NCBI GenBank assembly: GCA_002964805.2
Contig: PUDQ02000047.1
Coordinates: 310,001-374,000, forward strand
Source: Trametes villosa
Lineage: Eukaryota; Basidiomycota; Agaricomycetes; Polyporales; Polyporaceae
Direction: 5' to 3'
Length of the DNA: 64,000 nucleotides
The notes beneath the pieces were generated by a model. That model saw nothing but the letters and a program-made list of their open reading frames with translations. It made no database searches and was not told where the DNA came from. The position numbers were made by a program, and so were the translations under genes. Below are positions 1-12,455 of the stretch, piece after piece. Numbering within the stretch: position 1 is the stretch's first letter; each line of letters begins with the position of its first letter.

Positions 1-459
1 CTGCTCGTTGCGTTCGACGGCAGGTGGGCGGATGTGCAGGAGTGTGCGTGGACGATTCTGTGTAACTCGTTGCATGGTGCGTACCGTCCTCTGGTTGTTG
101 TGGGAATGGCGGGTAACCATCTGTGCGCAGACGCGGATGTGCTACGATACCCGATCTCGCTCCTCACGGCCGCGGCGCTCATCGAGGGCGTCCTGGAAGT
201 TCTCGCGCGGCGTTACAAGACGACCAAGGTTGACGGACGCGGGCGCGCGCTGAAGAAGCGCGACGACAAGACCCTGCGGAAGGCGGCTGCGAAGGCGTCG
301 CGCGGGGTGCGGCTCGACATCCGGGACGTGCTCGGGATATCCGACGTATGTCGGCCAGTTCCCGGAACTCCGCCGTTCGCTGTTGCTAACGCGCATGCGC
401 TATTTTTGTAGGATGAGTTGAGGGAGTGTCGGGAGTGGTTGGGCTTGGAGGCGGTTTGA
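1..459 (+). CDS. 3' end of an unrecognised protein gene (5' end outside window)
   Basis: The reading frame is open from the first base of the window, so only the C-terminal part is visible. One intron fits well: donor GTATGT at 346, branch-like CTAAC near 386-390, acceptor AG at 410-411. It splits codons in phase 0 and joins to a short last exon ending LGLEAV and a TGA at 457-459. The visible part is about 130 residues. It has a hydrophobic stretch around VVVGMAGNHL and SLLTAAALIEGVLEVLARRY, then a very basic region rich in Lys/Arg (KKRDDKTLRKAAAKASR). I do not recognise the family. Coding status rests on frame continuity across a canonical intron. Confidence 0.55.
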
Positions 460-1391
460 GGTGGAAGACCGTTTCGTCGTTCATTAACATTTCTTGGTGA
501 TGCCGTCGAGTCTGTGGTACTGTTATATACTAACATAAAATGACACAGACGTGCAGCTTGACTTCTGGAGTTCTTTCGAGGCGATTTGTTCAGCAAAATG
601 CCCGTTCCCTCAGCCAGAGTCGAACCTGCGGCGTCCCGCCATCGGCCGCCTATTGGCTGAACATTAGCGCTCGTCCTTTCGCTCGCCGCGCGCGCCGAAT
701 GCCGGAGGTCAACTACGCGCATACCACCACCTGCCAGACTCTACTAAGTTCCTTGATCTCGAGCTGATACACATATCCTGAAAAATGCACTACATGTGCT
801 ACAGCTGTCGCAGAGGTCCGTTTTATTTCAGGTGCATGATCTATGAACCAATGACGTCCCGAAACCTGAAGATCATGCGAGGCATCTAGAGCCCGATCAT
901 GGAATGAAGCCGGAAAGCAGCCTACTTGCCTCGTACGTTATGTCGTGCATATGTTCTTGAGTACCGCTCGAGCCGACATTGAGTACTCGGCGCGCGGAGG
1001 TCAAATGACGACCACACATGAGGCCGCGAACATAGACGCATGCCAAGCGAGCGGGCGACGAAAGGGGTCATTGGCTCTGGCAATTGCATCAGAGCGAACG
1101 TTCTCATGCAATATCCGCCTTACTAATGCCAGTTCTCCATCCTCGCGCCCGGGACCACGCGCTCCTCGCCTAGGCTCCGTTACTTAGGGGCCAGAAAACG
1201 GCGACATGAACCCGTTTGCCCCCTGGACCTGCCCGTTCCTCGTCGGCCCTCGTACGAGTCATCGTCGCCCGATCCCGGACCGACGCCCTCCATCGAAGAA
1301 ATACTAGTCGCCAGTCAGGGCGGCCAGCCTCTGCACTAACAATCACTCCCGTCATAGCATCGCTGCATAGCGCCACGTTCTAGAACTGGAC
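460..1391. other. intergenic, no gene seen
   Basis: Only short overlapping frames without family resemblance or sensible splice structure. It should hold the promoter of the MFS transporter, but no clear TATA box was seen close to its start. Confidence 0.5.
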
Positions 1392-3238
1392 ATGCAGCAC
1401 GAAGAAACTCGACAGCCAGAGGACGACTCCGGACAAGTGACGGAACGGAGTACCATCGTTGGCCCTCCCTCCCTCGCCGGCGACGAATTACGCACGGCGG
1501 ACGTCACAGCAGCCCCCTCCCCTAACGATCTCGACTATGTCCCGGACGGTGGCCGGGAGGCATGGACTGTCGTACTAGGATCTTGTGTGGCGCTCTTTGC
1601 GTCCGCTGGGATGATTAATGCCTATGTCCGTGCCCAAAGCGTTACATCTAGACTTCGCGAACCGGACTCTGACCTTACTTCTCGGAACAGGGTGCTTTCC
1701 AAGACTACTACGAGGATACACTCCTACCATCATCATCGTCATCGTCAATAGCATTCATCGGGTCCCTACAAGTATTCTTCCTGTACTTGTTTGGGACCTT
1801 CACCGGCCGCATATTCGATGCGCATGGCACAAAGGTCAGTTTTCAGCGATACTCACATTTCTTGATCATTGCGTTGCTCACTGCATCGCCACACAGGTGA
1901 TGATCCCACTGGGGTCCTTTCTCTGCGTGTTCTCGCTCATGATGGTCTCGCTCTGCCAAAAAGACCAACCCTACCAAGTCTTCCTCTCGCAAGGCGTCCT
2001 CTTCGGCATCGGCATCGGCCTCCTGTAAGCTTGACCCTCCCCACGCTCGCATATACTCGCATTCACGCATTCGGAATCGCAGCTTCAGCCCCTCGCTAGC
2101 CGTGCTCGGCCACTGGTTCCGCGAACGGCGCGCGCTCGCCATCGGCCTCGCGACCGGCGGGAGCGCCAGCGGCGGCGTCATCTTCCCTATCATCCTTGAG
2201 CAGCTCATCCCGCGGGTCGGCTTCGGATGGGCCGTCCGCATCGTCGCGTTCATCCTCCTCGCGTGCCTCACCGTGTCGTGCCTTACCATCCGCACGCGGC
2301 TGCCGCTCTCGGGCAACCTCTCCTTCCGCACTGCCGTCGACTTTGGCGGGTTCAGAGACCCGCGGTATACGCTTGCCACTATCGGCTCCTTCCTGTATGT
2401 GGAAGCACCAACCTCGGTTTATGCGTGCTAGCTGACATGTTCCTGTTCGCGATAGACTGTTCTACGCCTTCTTCATACCGTATTTCTACATCCAGATATA
2501 CGCCGACTTCCGTGGCGTCTCGCCACACATCGGGCACTACCTCCTCGCCATCCTAAACGCGATGAACATACCATCGCGAATCCTGCCCGGATACATCGCC
2601 GACAAAGTCGGACCGTGAGTACTACACAGCATTCCGCGATACACGCCGTCTGACACATAATGACTACAGCCTGAATGTCTTCATACCCTGCGCTGTGATC
2701 TGCTGTGTGCTCATTCTTGGGCTCTGGCTCCCGGCGCATAGCGCCGGCGCCATCGTCGCGTTCTCGGCATTGTACGGGCTCTTCTCAGGTACATCCCACG
2801 TTGGCTAAGCGTGAGAGCGACAAAGCTGACACGATTCACCCCAGGGGCCTTCGTCTCGCTCGTCCCAACATACATCGCCACCATCTCCCCACGAGAAAAG
2901 TACGGAGCGCGGTTAGGTGCGTCCCTCCTCCCTTACGCCCCCAGCCTTCGTGCTGAATTCGCCATCTTACAGGTTCCGCATACCTAATCATCGGCGTCGC
3001 GACGCTCGTCGGCACGCCGACCGGCGGCGCGCTGCTCAAGCACTCCGACGAGAGCCACTTCCGCACGCTCATCATCTTTTGTGGCGTCATGACCGCCGCG
3101 GGGACGATCGTGCTCGCGATGGCGGGCGTCGTCGGCTCGCGCCGCCTAAGGCGATTGCTGCACATGCGCCCGCGGAAACCGATTGTTGACCCGGAGGAGG
3201 TCGTCGAAAAGCCGCCGTTAGAGCCTGAGAGCAATTAG
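1392..3238 (+). CDS. MFS transporter, monocarboxylate/riboflavin (MCT/MCH) type
   Basis: Eight exons: 1392-1625, 1691-1834, 1897-2024, 2083-2394, 2456-2614, 2670-2788, 2845-2916, 2973-3238. They give 477 residues, with every junction in phase. After an acidic, Ser/Pro-containing cytoplasmic N-terminus comes PDGGREAWTVVLGSCVALF, the family signature at the start of helix 1, then helices ending GMINAYG and FQDYY. Later segments (VLGHWFRERRALAIGLATGG, the loop between helices 4 and 5) and a total of about 12 hydrophobic segments match fungal MCT-like permeases. These sit in the plasma membrane and move small monocarboxylates or, in the yeast Mch5 branch, riboflavin. The substrate cannot be told from the sequence. 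The short C-terminal tail is hydrophilic. Confidence 0.9.
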
Positions 3239-3703
3239 GGCGGTACCTATATGTGGGCTGTTTCGATAGCTGGACGTTAGAGCACCCTGTGAGGTGCGGT
3301 TCGTAGGACGATCACCCCCCTTAGAATGTGTGTACGAAGATTACATACAGCAGTTTGCTCGCACACTGTACGTCGGCTTCACATACGTAGACGTCATCAC
3401 AGTCGGCGGCTGTCAAATTTTACACTATCCAGCGGGCGAGTACGGCCGGCCTGGTGGTACGTATGAAAACAAATTGTGCGGCATCAGAAGACGTTGGCAG
3501 CCATGCAATCGACGTAGCGCATATAGTTGTACTCCAAGGTTTCGCCACGCCGCGCCTTGGCCCGAATCCCTTCTCATCCCCGTATAAGTATTCGACACGG
3601 GTATACAATGTTGATTACGGTTATAGTGCAATAGTATAGAGGGTCATTCCTTCATCGACAGACGACCCGAGAGTAAAAAACGCGTTCCAAGACCTGTTAG
3701 GAC
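3239..3703. other. intergenic between convergent genes
   Basis: Separates the 3' ends of the MFS gene and the left-pointing FunK1 gene. No supportable gene. Confidence 0.5.
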
Positions 3704-6548
3704 TTACTTCGCTCGCTTGCCTCCCGTTCGTTTGCCCTTCGCCCGGCTCTGGCTTGCGCTCATATCCCTCACCCGACCGCTCCTCGTAGTGCTAGGGCCG
3801 GCAATTCCAGGATCTTCAGGCGCCATCTTCGCCTTTTTCCTTGTCGGCTCCTGGGTGTGGCGTTGGGCGCCTGCGGAATCCTCCAGGTCGGGTAGAGCGC
3901 CCTTCACCCCGAGCATCGGGACCCAGGTCTGGACTCCGCCGGGTACAGAGGGTGCGCCGTCCTCCTTGGCTTGGGGAACGCCTTTTGCGCGGGTAGTCAG
4001 ACCGTGTCCGGACGGCACCTCGGATTCCGCTTCCTGATCCCCTGTACGCCGCCCGCTGCCACTCGCGATCGTGGCGGGTAGAGCGGGGCGTTTGGTAGTA
4101 CCGCGCTCGTGTTGGGTGTTGTGGTCGAATCTATCGTTCGAGGGAATATCGTACACCCGCAAGGATTCCTTCCACCACCGAGCGACCTTATTGGGGTCAT
4201 CCCAGACTCCTGAGCACGAAGGATCGGTCGGCGTCCCCTCCGGAAGTGAGTGGAAGTTCATGAGCCTGTTCAACCACTGCTCCAGTTGCCGATTCTGGAA
4301 ATGGAAGTGCTTAGTTTGGGCTCTGGATTCGCGGTTGGCGAGTTTCCCATTCGAGCCTTGAGGTTTCTCTTGGGGCCAGACGTTTTGGTCAAAGAACTGC
4401 TCGAGTAGCTTGCGCATATCGGAGGGGTGATTATGGGGAAGCCAGCGCATGCTACAATACAAGACGACGTAGAGCAGGGACTCCATGTCATCTTGTATCG
4501 TGTGCTCGCTGTTTGTTCTCTGTCCCACTTTGATCGACATGAACTGCCAGGTTGCCTAGCCGTGAGATCAATGAGTGTATTCGTATCGACTTTGAGGCAT
4601 AGAGAGCTTACATCCCGAGGGAGCTTGTGATGAGGGTTGAGGAAGCCGATCCGCCAGGACAGATCCCAATCGATGAGAAACCCCGTTCTGTGTGTATCTC
4701 CCTTCTTCCGGAAGAGGAGAATACTCCCGACGCTGATGTCCCGATGAAGGCGACGGACAGACTCGAGCTTGTACGCGCCCAACACGGCTACATGCAGCGA
4801 GTCGCCGCAGCAGATGTAAATCAGCGACACCGCTATTGCATGTAACATGCTCTACATACGCACCGACTAACGCGTCGTAACCCGCGGACAGGAGCTCCCG
4901 GGACCCCGAAATTTGAGTTAAGCTATATCCCGCGACCGAATGCACCAAGCGGTAGTGCTGGAACTCGACGATGGACTCGAAATTCGGGCCAACACCGCAA
5001 ACCCAGCTCTCGTCGACAAACTCCTGCGTCCTGCTGCTCTGACAACCTGCGCCCCGTGGGGAATGAATATCAGACGTAGTATGCAACCCGGGAGGATGAC
5101 GACGTACATGAGTAATCGCATGTAAGTCCTTCAGGCTCCGTCTCGACGATGCTCGGAACACGTCCGTCGTACAGAAGTCCTGGGACATTCGGCACTCCTT
5201 CTTGGTTGAGAGACGAATACACGTCGCCTTCGAGTTCCGCGCCTTCCACGTTAAACCGCCACGTATCCTTTAGGAAGACCACCTCCCGAGTGAGAGCATC
5301 GACAGCCCAGTATGCACGTGTCGCCCGCCCCGCCGATGACAGTGGTGAGACGAGAGGGCGGGAGACGAGGAACCGACGCTCCGGGTGCTCTGGGGAATCA
5401 GGTGGGGAAGGAGACCTAGGGAGGTAGAATACGCGCATGGCACAGACAGCTCGAGGCTGATAGTGCTCGTATAGGCGAGCTTCCAGTGGGCGGCCACTTA
5501 AGGATAGCTGGTCCGCGACGTGGGCCCGGATGGCGTCGCGAAAGACAGTTTCCTCGGCCTCGCTCGCCGGCTCCACTGTCAGATCGAGCCCCCGCTCCGT
5601 CTCGGTCATGTGCGCGAATCGCCACACAAACTCGCACAGGAGTTCGGGATACGTCTTGATGTTGAAGGCGCGAGAGGCGATGGCTCCAGCGCGGTCCCAG
5701 CGCATGAGTCGTGCTTTGGGACCGGACATTGAGATAGAGAAGCCGTGGTCGCGGTGTTGCCGGGCGGTGAACTCGGCTGCGTAAGCTATATTCTGGCCAC
5801 AATCTCTACGAGCGGTCTTCAACCCGTACTCGGGACGAAAGCACGCATTGCGCGAGGAGGCAAGAGACGCAGAAGGATCGACGAAGATGTCCTGGTTCGG
5901 GTTCTTCTTGATTTCGATAAAGAAAGCGGCGAAACCCATGTCGGCATGCGATCTGGAGAGAGACTCCTCCACCCGCACGTACTCCAGATGCTCGTTCGCA
6001 TAGCATATGACGTCCGGCTTCAGTGCGGCGGGACCGGCCGTATCCGGATGTTTGGAGGTATCACGGAAGGTAAAGCCTGGACAACGCGATACGTTGTTCT
6101 CGACAGCGTTCAGGGCCTTGATCTGGTCATAGCGTGGGTTTTTCGCCCCCCTGCAGAGGATGTGTGTGCGTACCAAGGGACCGTATATTGCTTCTTCGCT
6201 AGCGGCGTCCGCTGGGACATCCTTGAACGCGTTTTTGGCCGACGGCATTTTCGCCAAGGTCTCGACAGGGCAAGGACAGAATGTGTCAAGGAAGGCTCGT
6301 ACTGGCATTGGACCCAGCACAAAGTCACGGGACTCTCGCTCGAACCTCTGGTAGCGTGCGTCGGCATCGTTGGGGAGGTGGCCGTAGACCTGCGAGCTGT
6401 TTTCCGTCATCGCAATGGGTGCATTATACGCGCCCGGAGCAGTCGCAGGTAAGCCATGATATAGCGAGTCGATAGCGGCCTCGTCAAGCGCACCATCCTC
6501 AGGCGGGGGGCCGAACAGAAAGTCGGGGTCAAGAGGTGTTTGAGACAT
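3704..6548 (-). CDS. FunK1-type protein kinase, copy 1; catalytic-loop Asn replaced by Ser
   Basis: Five exons (6548-6174, 6122-5088, 5038-4864, 4787-4612, 4555-3704), about 870 residues. The exon 2/3 junction uses a weak GTTGCA donor and is the least certain part. The protein belongs to the fungus-specific FunK1 kinases (Pkinase_fungal). An N-terminal regulatory half (GPMPVRAFLDTF near residue 80) runs into the small lobe, where VVFLKDTWR carries the likely ATP-anchoring Lys. Next come HRDIS and LIDWDLS in place of the usual HRD and DFG motifs, then a low-complexity basic tail ending in Lys/Arg, probably nuclear. The loop reads HRDISVGSIL; the other three copies have GN where this one has GS, so the metal-binding Asn is Ser. 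Copy 1 is the most diverged of the four and may be catalytically impaired. Substrates of FunK1 kinases are unknown. Confidence 0.88.
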
Positions 6549-6815
6549 GGTCAAGCTCGGTCAGATGGTGGGCTCTAGCAGAAGGAAACTCACCAATGAG
6601 CCGCCTCTCGAGGGCACAACTGCCCAGGAAAATTAACAACGCCTTCCCACAGCAATCCGATTTCACAATTCATCCACAGGCGTTACTGCGGCGACGACAT
6701 TAATACCATTGCCTGGAGCTCCTGCAAGGACATAATCTGGCAACTGCGAGCCCACTGCTCGGCTGTCTTCCCATGGCGCTCCTTCTCAAGACGTAATCAT
6801 CGCTGTACGCTCGGG
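6549..6815. other. gene-free gap upstream of FunK1 copy 1
   Basis: Presumed 5' region of FunK1 copy 1; nothing else recognised. Confidence 0.4.
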
Positions 6816-7117
6816 TTACCGACCATGTTTCATGCCCTCCCGGGCAACTAACCTGTGGTGCCAGTCACGAAGAACTCGTTCGAACTCTCGATGGCCCATG
6901 CGCGAATGACTTACGCTTCATCGAGGGTTGGAGGCAGTGTTTGTGAGGGAGGGTTGTGGTCGCGTAGAAGCCTGTCAGTTGTGGACAATGCTGAACCGGT
7001 GATGAGCGTCATCTGACCGGACGGTCGATAAGGCCCTTTTGACGCATTTGGATATGCCCCTCGGATGTTGTCTCGTATACTACCGGTCGTGGTGGCGATG
7101 GACGGAAACCGATACAT
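6816..7117 (-). CDS. possible small hypothetical gene, 79 residues
   Basis: An ATG at 7117 opens 203 nt that end exactly at a GTAAGT donor. A CCACAG acceptor at 6853-6854 then joins in phase to a 37-nt last exon with TAA at 6816-6818. The product would start MYRFPSIATTTGS, is rich in Ser, Thr and Pro, and matches nothing I know. The in-phase intron is the only support. It could equally be a remnant of a larger gene or chance, since the gap between the two FunK1 genes is only about 0.7 kb. Confidence 0.25.
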
Positions 7118-7264
7118 GTTCCGGCGTCGTTACGCCCAACGCATAATTAGAATAACGGGGAAGGGCACGAGGCAATTGGCAAGAAGGGAACAACGCGAGC
7201 ACATACGAATATAGCTGGAGGTAGCAGATGGCGCGAGCTCGGATGGGCTTGAGAGCACTAGGCG

Positions 7265-9892
7265 TCAGCCTGTCCGAGGCCGTCTACTTGATTTCGAGGT
7301 CTTGCCGATATTCTGTCCCGGCTGCCTCATAGGCACCGATCCACGAGGGGCCTGCGCGCTCTGAGCTTTGTTTCGAAGCCTGTCGCTTCGGCGTACGGGA
7401 GCCACGCTGGTCTCGGGGATGCGCCGGCGCTTCAACGTGCGTGTCGCCGGGAGCGGGGTAGCCGTCAGGTCGCCGGAGACATCATGAATGGCGGGTGAAG
7501 ACCGACGTCGAGGATCCACGAAGGGAATATCGGAACCCGGGGCCTCGTTGGATGGTGGTTCGGGCGGAGAGAGCTTGTTGTCGACCCTGTCTTCGCGCGC
7601 TAGTGTACGCTCAGCGAGGAACGTCCGCCACATTGTGTCCAGGTTGTTGGGATCCGCCCAGGGGTATGTGCGCGGGCCGGGATCTGCGACAGCAGGATTG
7701 CGGACAGGATGATTCATGTCCATGGCCGCGTTTAGCCAATCCCGGAAGTCAGCGTTGGACCACTCGATCATGCTGCTGAAGTTGCGAGTAGCGCTGTTCG
7801 CGATCTTGGCCGCGCCGCCGTAGGGCTCTCCTGAGAGGAAATACGCCGTGTCAAAGAAGTCGTGCATGAGCGGCTGCAGCGTGCCAGGGGAGAGGTTGTG
7901 GGGGAGATGCAGGAGGGCGCAGTAGAAGATGACGTAGAGGAGGGATTCCATGTCGTCCTGGATGGCGTGCGGATGCGCGGGATCCCCTAGCATCTTACTA
8001 GACATGAACTTCCAGGTGCCCTGTTGCGACGGTGTCAGCGACAGCCTGCTGGATGCGAGACGTACCCCTCACCATTCTGCTGTGGTCGAGCGACTTTCCT
8101 TCGGCGTCGACGCAGGAAGACGCTTCCCAGTCGATGAGGTAGCCTGTGCGTGTCTCTGCGCCAGGCTCTCGCACAAGGAGGATGTTCCCTATGGAGATGT
8201 CTCTGTGTAGCCGTGACGCCTTGTCAAGCGCGTCTCTCATAGCTGTTTTGATCAGATTCGTGTAAACGCAGGCGAATGAAGATTTGCCTACCTCGAAAGA
8301 CGTCGTACGTCGCGCACAAAAGCTCGTCAGTACCCCTGAAGGTCTTCAACCCGTACCCGACGGTGCCGAGGACTAGTCGGTAGTGAACATAGGTAGACAC
8401 AGATATCTTCCTTCCCGCCACTAGACCCACCCACGGCATCGTGTCGTATATATCGGTCCGAGTATGTTGGATGAGCGCGCCTGCAATGGGACCGTCAAGC
8501 ACTGCGCAACCGAGAGTAGTAGTGACATACGTGATCGTTCCTCCCCACCGGGCGACGGGAGTCTATGATAGACGTCGCCGTGGGCCACGATAAGCGGGAC
8601 GTTGCGCACCCCCGCAGTATGCAAACTGGCAATAACGTCACCTTCGGTCTCCAAGGGAAGGCGCCAGGTGTCCTTCAGGAAGACTACACGCCTGGTGCTA
8701 GCTTGCACGGCCCAGTACCCACGAGTGGCACGTACGCCGAGCGTTAACGGAGACGCGACGGGCCTGGAGACGAGGTAATGCTCGACCACCACATCCGAGC
8801 TCGAACCTCCCGACCTGTCTACGAATACCTGCATGGTCATCACGTGGCCCTTCTGGTAATGCGCTGCAACAGCTTCCGTGAGAGGGCGACCTGTGAGGCC
8901 TAGCTGGTCTTGGACGTGCCGGGAGATAGCTTCGCGGAATACCTTCTCTTCTTCCGCGCTAGCCATAGCCACCGATTGGTCGTGCCCGCGTCGCTTGTCG
9001 GGGGCGCATGCGAAACGCGCGAGAAATTCGCACAGAAAGTCTGGCTGCTCGCGGATGTCGAAGGAACGGGATATGATGATGCCAGAGCGGTCCCAGCGGA
9101 AAAGGCGGGCATGAGATCCGCACAGAGAGACCGAGAAAAGACAGACGCGCTGTTGACGAGCTTGGATTTCCATCGCATACGCAATATGCTGCCCGAATGC
9201 CCTCTCCACACGATTGTTCATCTCGGAGTCCTCGAATGTCAAGACGATGTCGTGAGCGCTCCAATTCTCGGGTTCGGTTGTAGTCGGAGGGTCGACGAAG
9301 TGTTCGAGGGCGGCATCTGGTCTGACCTCGATGAACAGTTCTGCATAACCTAGCTCAGCGCGGTCCTTGAGGGGTAGATGCCGTACACGTTCCAGATTGT
9401 CCGGCGTAAAACAGCATATATGCGGCTTTGTGAATCCCGGTTCGTGGGGATACTTCGAGCGAATGGAGGTGTTCTCGAAGACAAAACCCGGAGCGCGACT
9501 CTTGTATTTTGTTGACTTGTTCAATGCAGATAACTGCATGTCCAACAAGCAATCAGCACCACGACGTAACTACCCTCACTGTGTATACCACTCACTAGAG
9601 GCTCATAGATGGCGGACGGCGTAGAGCCACTCGGTGGTAGCGCGCTGAATGCGCCCTTACTGGAGAGAATCTCGCCCTTCCTGTTGGCGGGAATAGGAGG
9701 TAGAAAGGTGTCCAGAAACAGCCGTACTGGCACCGTGCCGACGGTACAGTCTAGCGAGGCTTGAACGTTCCGCCTGATGCGCTCATATGCTTCCCATGTC
9801 CGAAGTACCCTAGGTCCGGAGCGGGGCGGTTCAACAGGGAGAGGACAGTTGTAGACGCATTCTAAGCTGGGCCCCGGGAGTACTTCCGGCAT
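7265..9892 (-). CDS. FunK1-type protein kinase, copy 2
   Basis: Five exons: 9892-9596, 9533-8531, 8480-8292, 8242-8073, 8020-7265; 804 residues. Exons 1, 3 and 4 are 297, 189 and 170 nt, exactly as in copies 3 and 4, so this model is firm. The N-terminal half carries VRLFLDTFLPPIPANR and FVFENTS; the small lobe has VVFLKDTWR. The catalytic loop HRDISIGNILL is complete, and DWE replaces DFG in YLIDWEASS. The large lobe includes QDDMESLLYVIFYCALL, typical of FunK1. The tail is basic and disordered (TSKSSRRPRTG). It should be a Ser/Thr kinase acting inside the cell; partners are unknown. Its start lies 202 bp from the divergent GDP-L-fucose synthase start. Confidence 0.93.
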
Positions 9893-10094
9893 ATCAAGGC
9901 TAGGAGTGATGGAGGTAAGAAATGTTGTGGGATGAGCGGTGGACGCAGGTGGCAGAAACGAGCCCTCACCGGCGCTTATCCCGTGCTCACGGCTCAGAGG
10001 TTCATTAGACGCCCATATATACCTGACCTAAACCGCGACTCGCAGTCCGGCAAGGACTTCTCCTCCCTCCACATCGATTCATCTCCTCGAGGAT
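9893..10094. promoter_or_regulatory. shared divergent promoter of FunK1 copy 2 and GDP-L-fucose synthase
   Basis: Only 202 bp separate the two start codons. A TATATA box at about 10016-10021 lies about 75 bp upstream of the fucose-synthase ATG, a usual spacing. No comparable box was seen toward the kinase. Co-regulation is inference from spacing. Confidence 0.5.
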
Positions 10095-11947
<1,853 letters not shown>

Positions 11948-12455
11948 GGGGACTCCGTTATCAAGATATCGTGCATAGAAGCATACAAGGTGTGGGGTTT
12001 GCCCAGCGCCAATGTACCTACCAAAGCTCTCCTACACCGTTTCATTGGATCACGGGTACAACGGCTGATGTCCATCCGAAGCACTTAACTTACCACCGTG
12101 AAGGGACCATTACATATCCACTGGCAGCGCTCGCCGACACTCCTCTCTACAACGGAACATCTCCTCGGCGTCATGATCAGCAATACTATACTAGGTATCC
12201 GTGTGGTGGCAATCAAACTCGGGGACAATACTAGTGAACTGCGCGAGCTACTTCGCCACACAACACTCGGCCATTCTAACTCTGGGCCAACTCTGGGCAC
12301 AATAGTACTTCCTTCCTGGCGGCTGGCCCGTGCGCTTAAGGTAGGCGCCGGGCCTGTCCGCCGACGCCACCACAAACAGAACCACAGCTCCCTCCTGCCT
12401 CACCTCCAATATTTACACCGTACGAAAACGACAATCTCCCTCCGATAATCCCGCC
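11948..12455. other. intergenic, promoter side of FunK1 copy 3
   Basis: No gene. A CCAAT word lies near 12406, about 50 bp upstream of the FunK1 copy 3 ATG. Confidence 0.45.
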
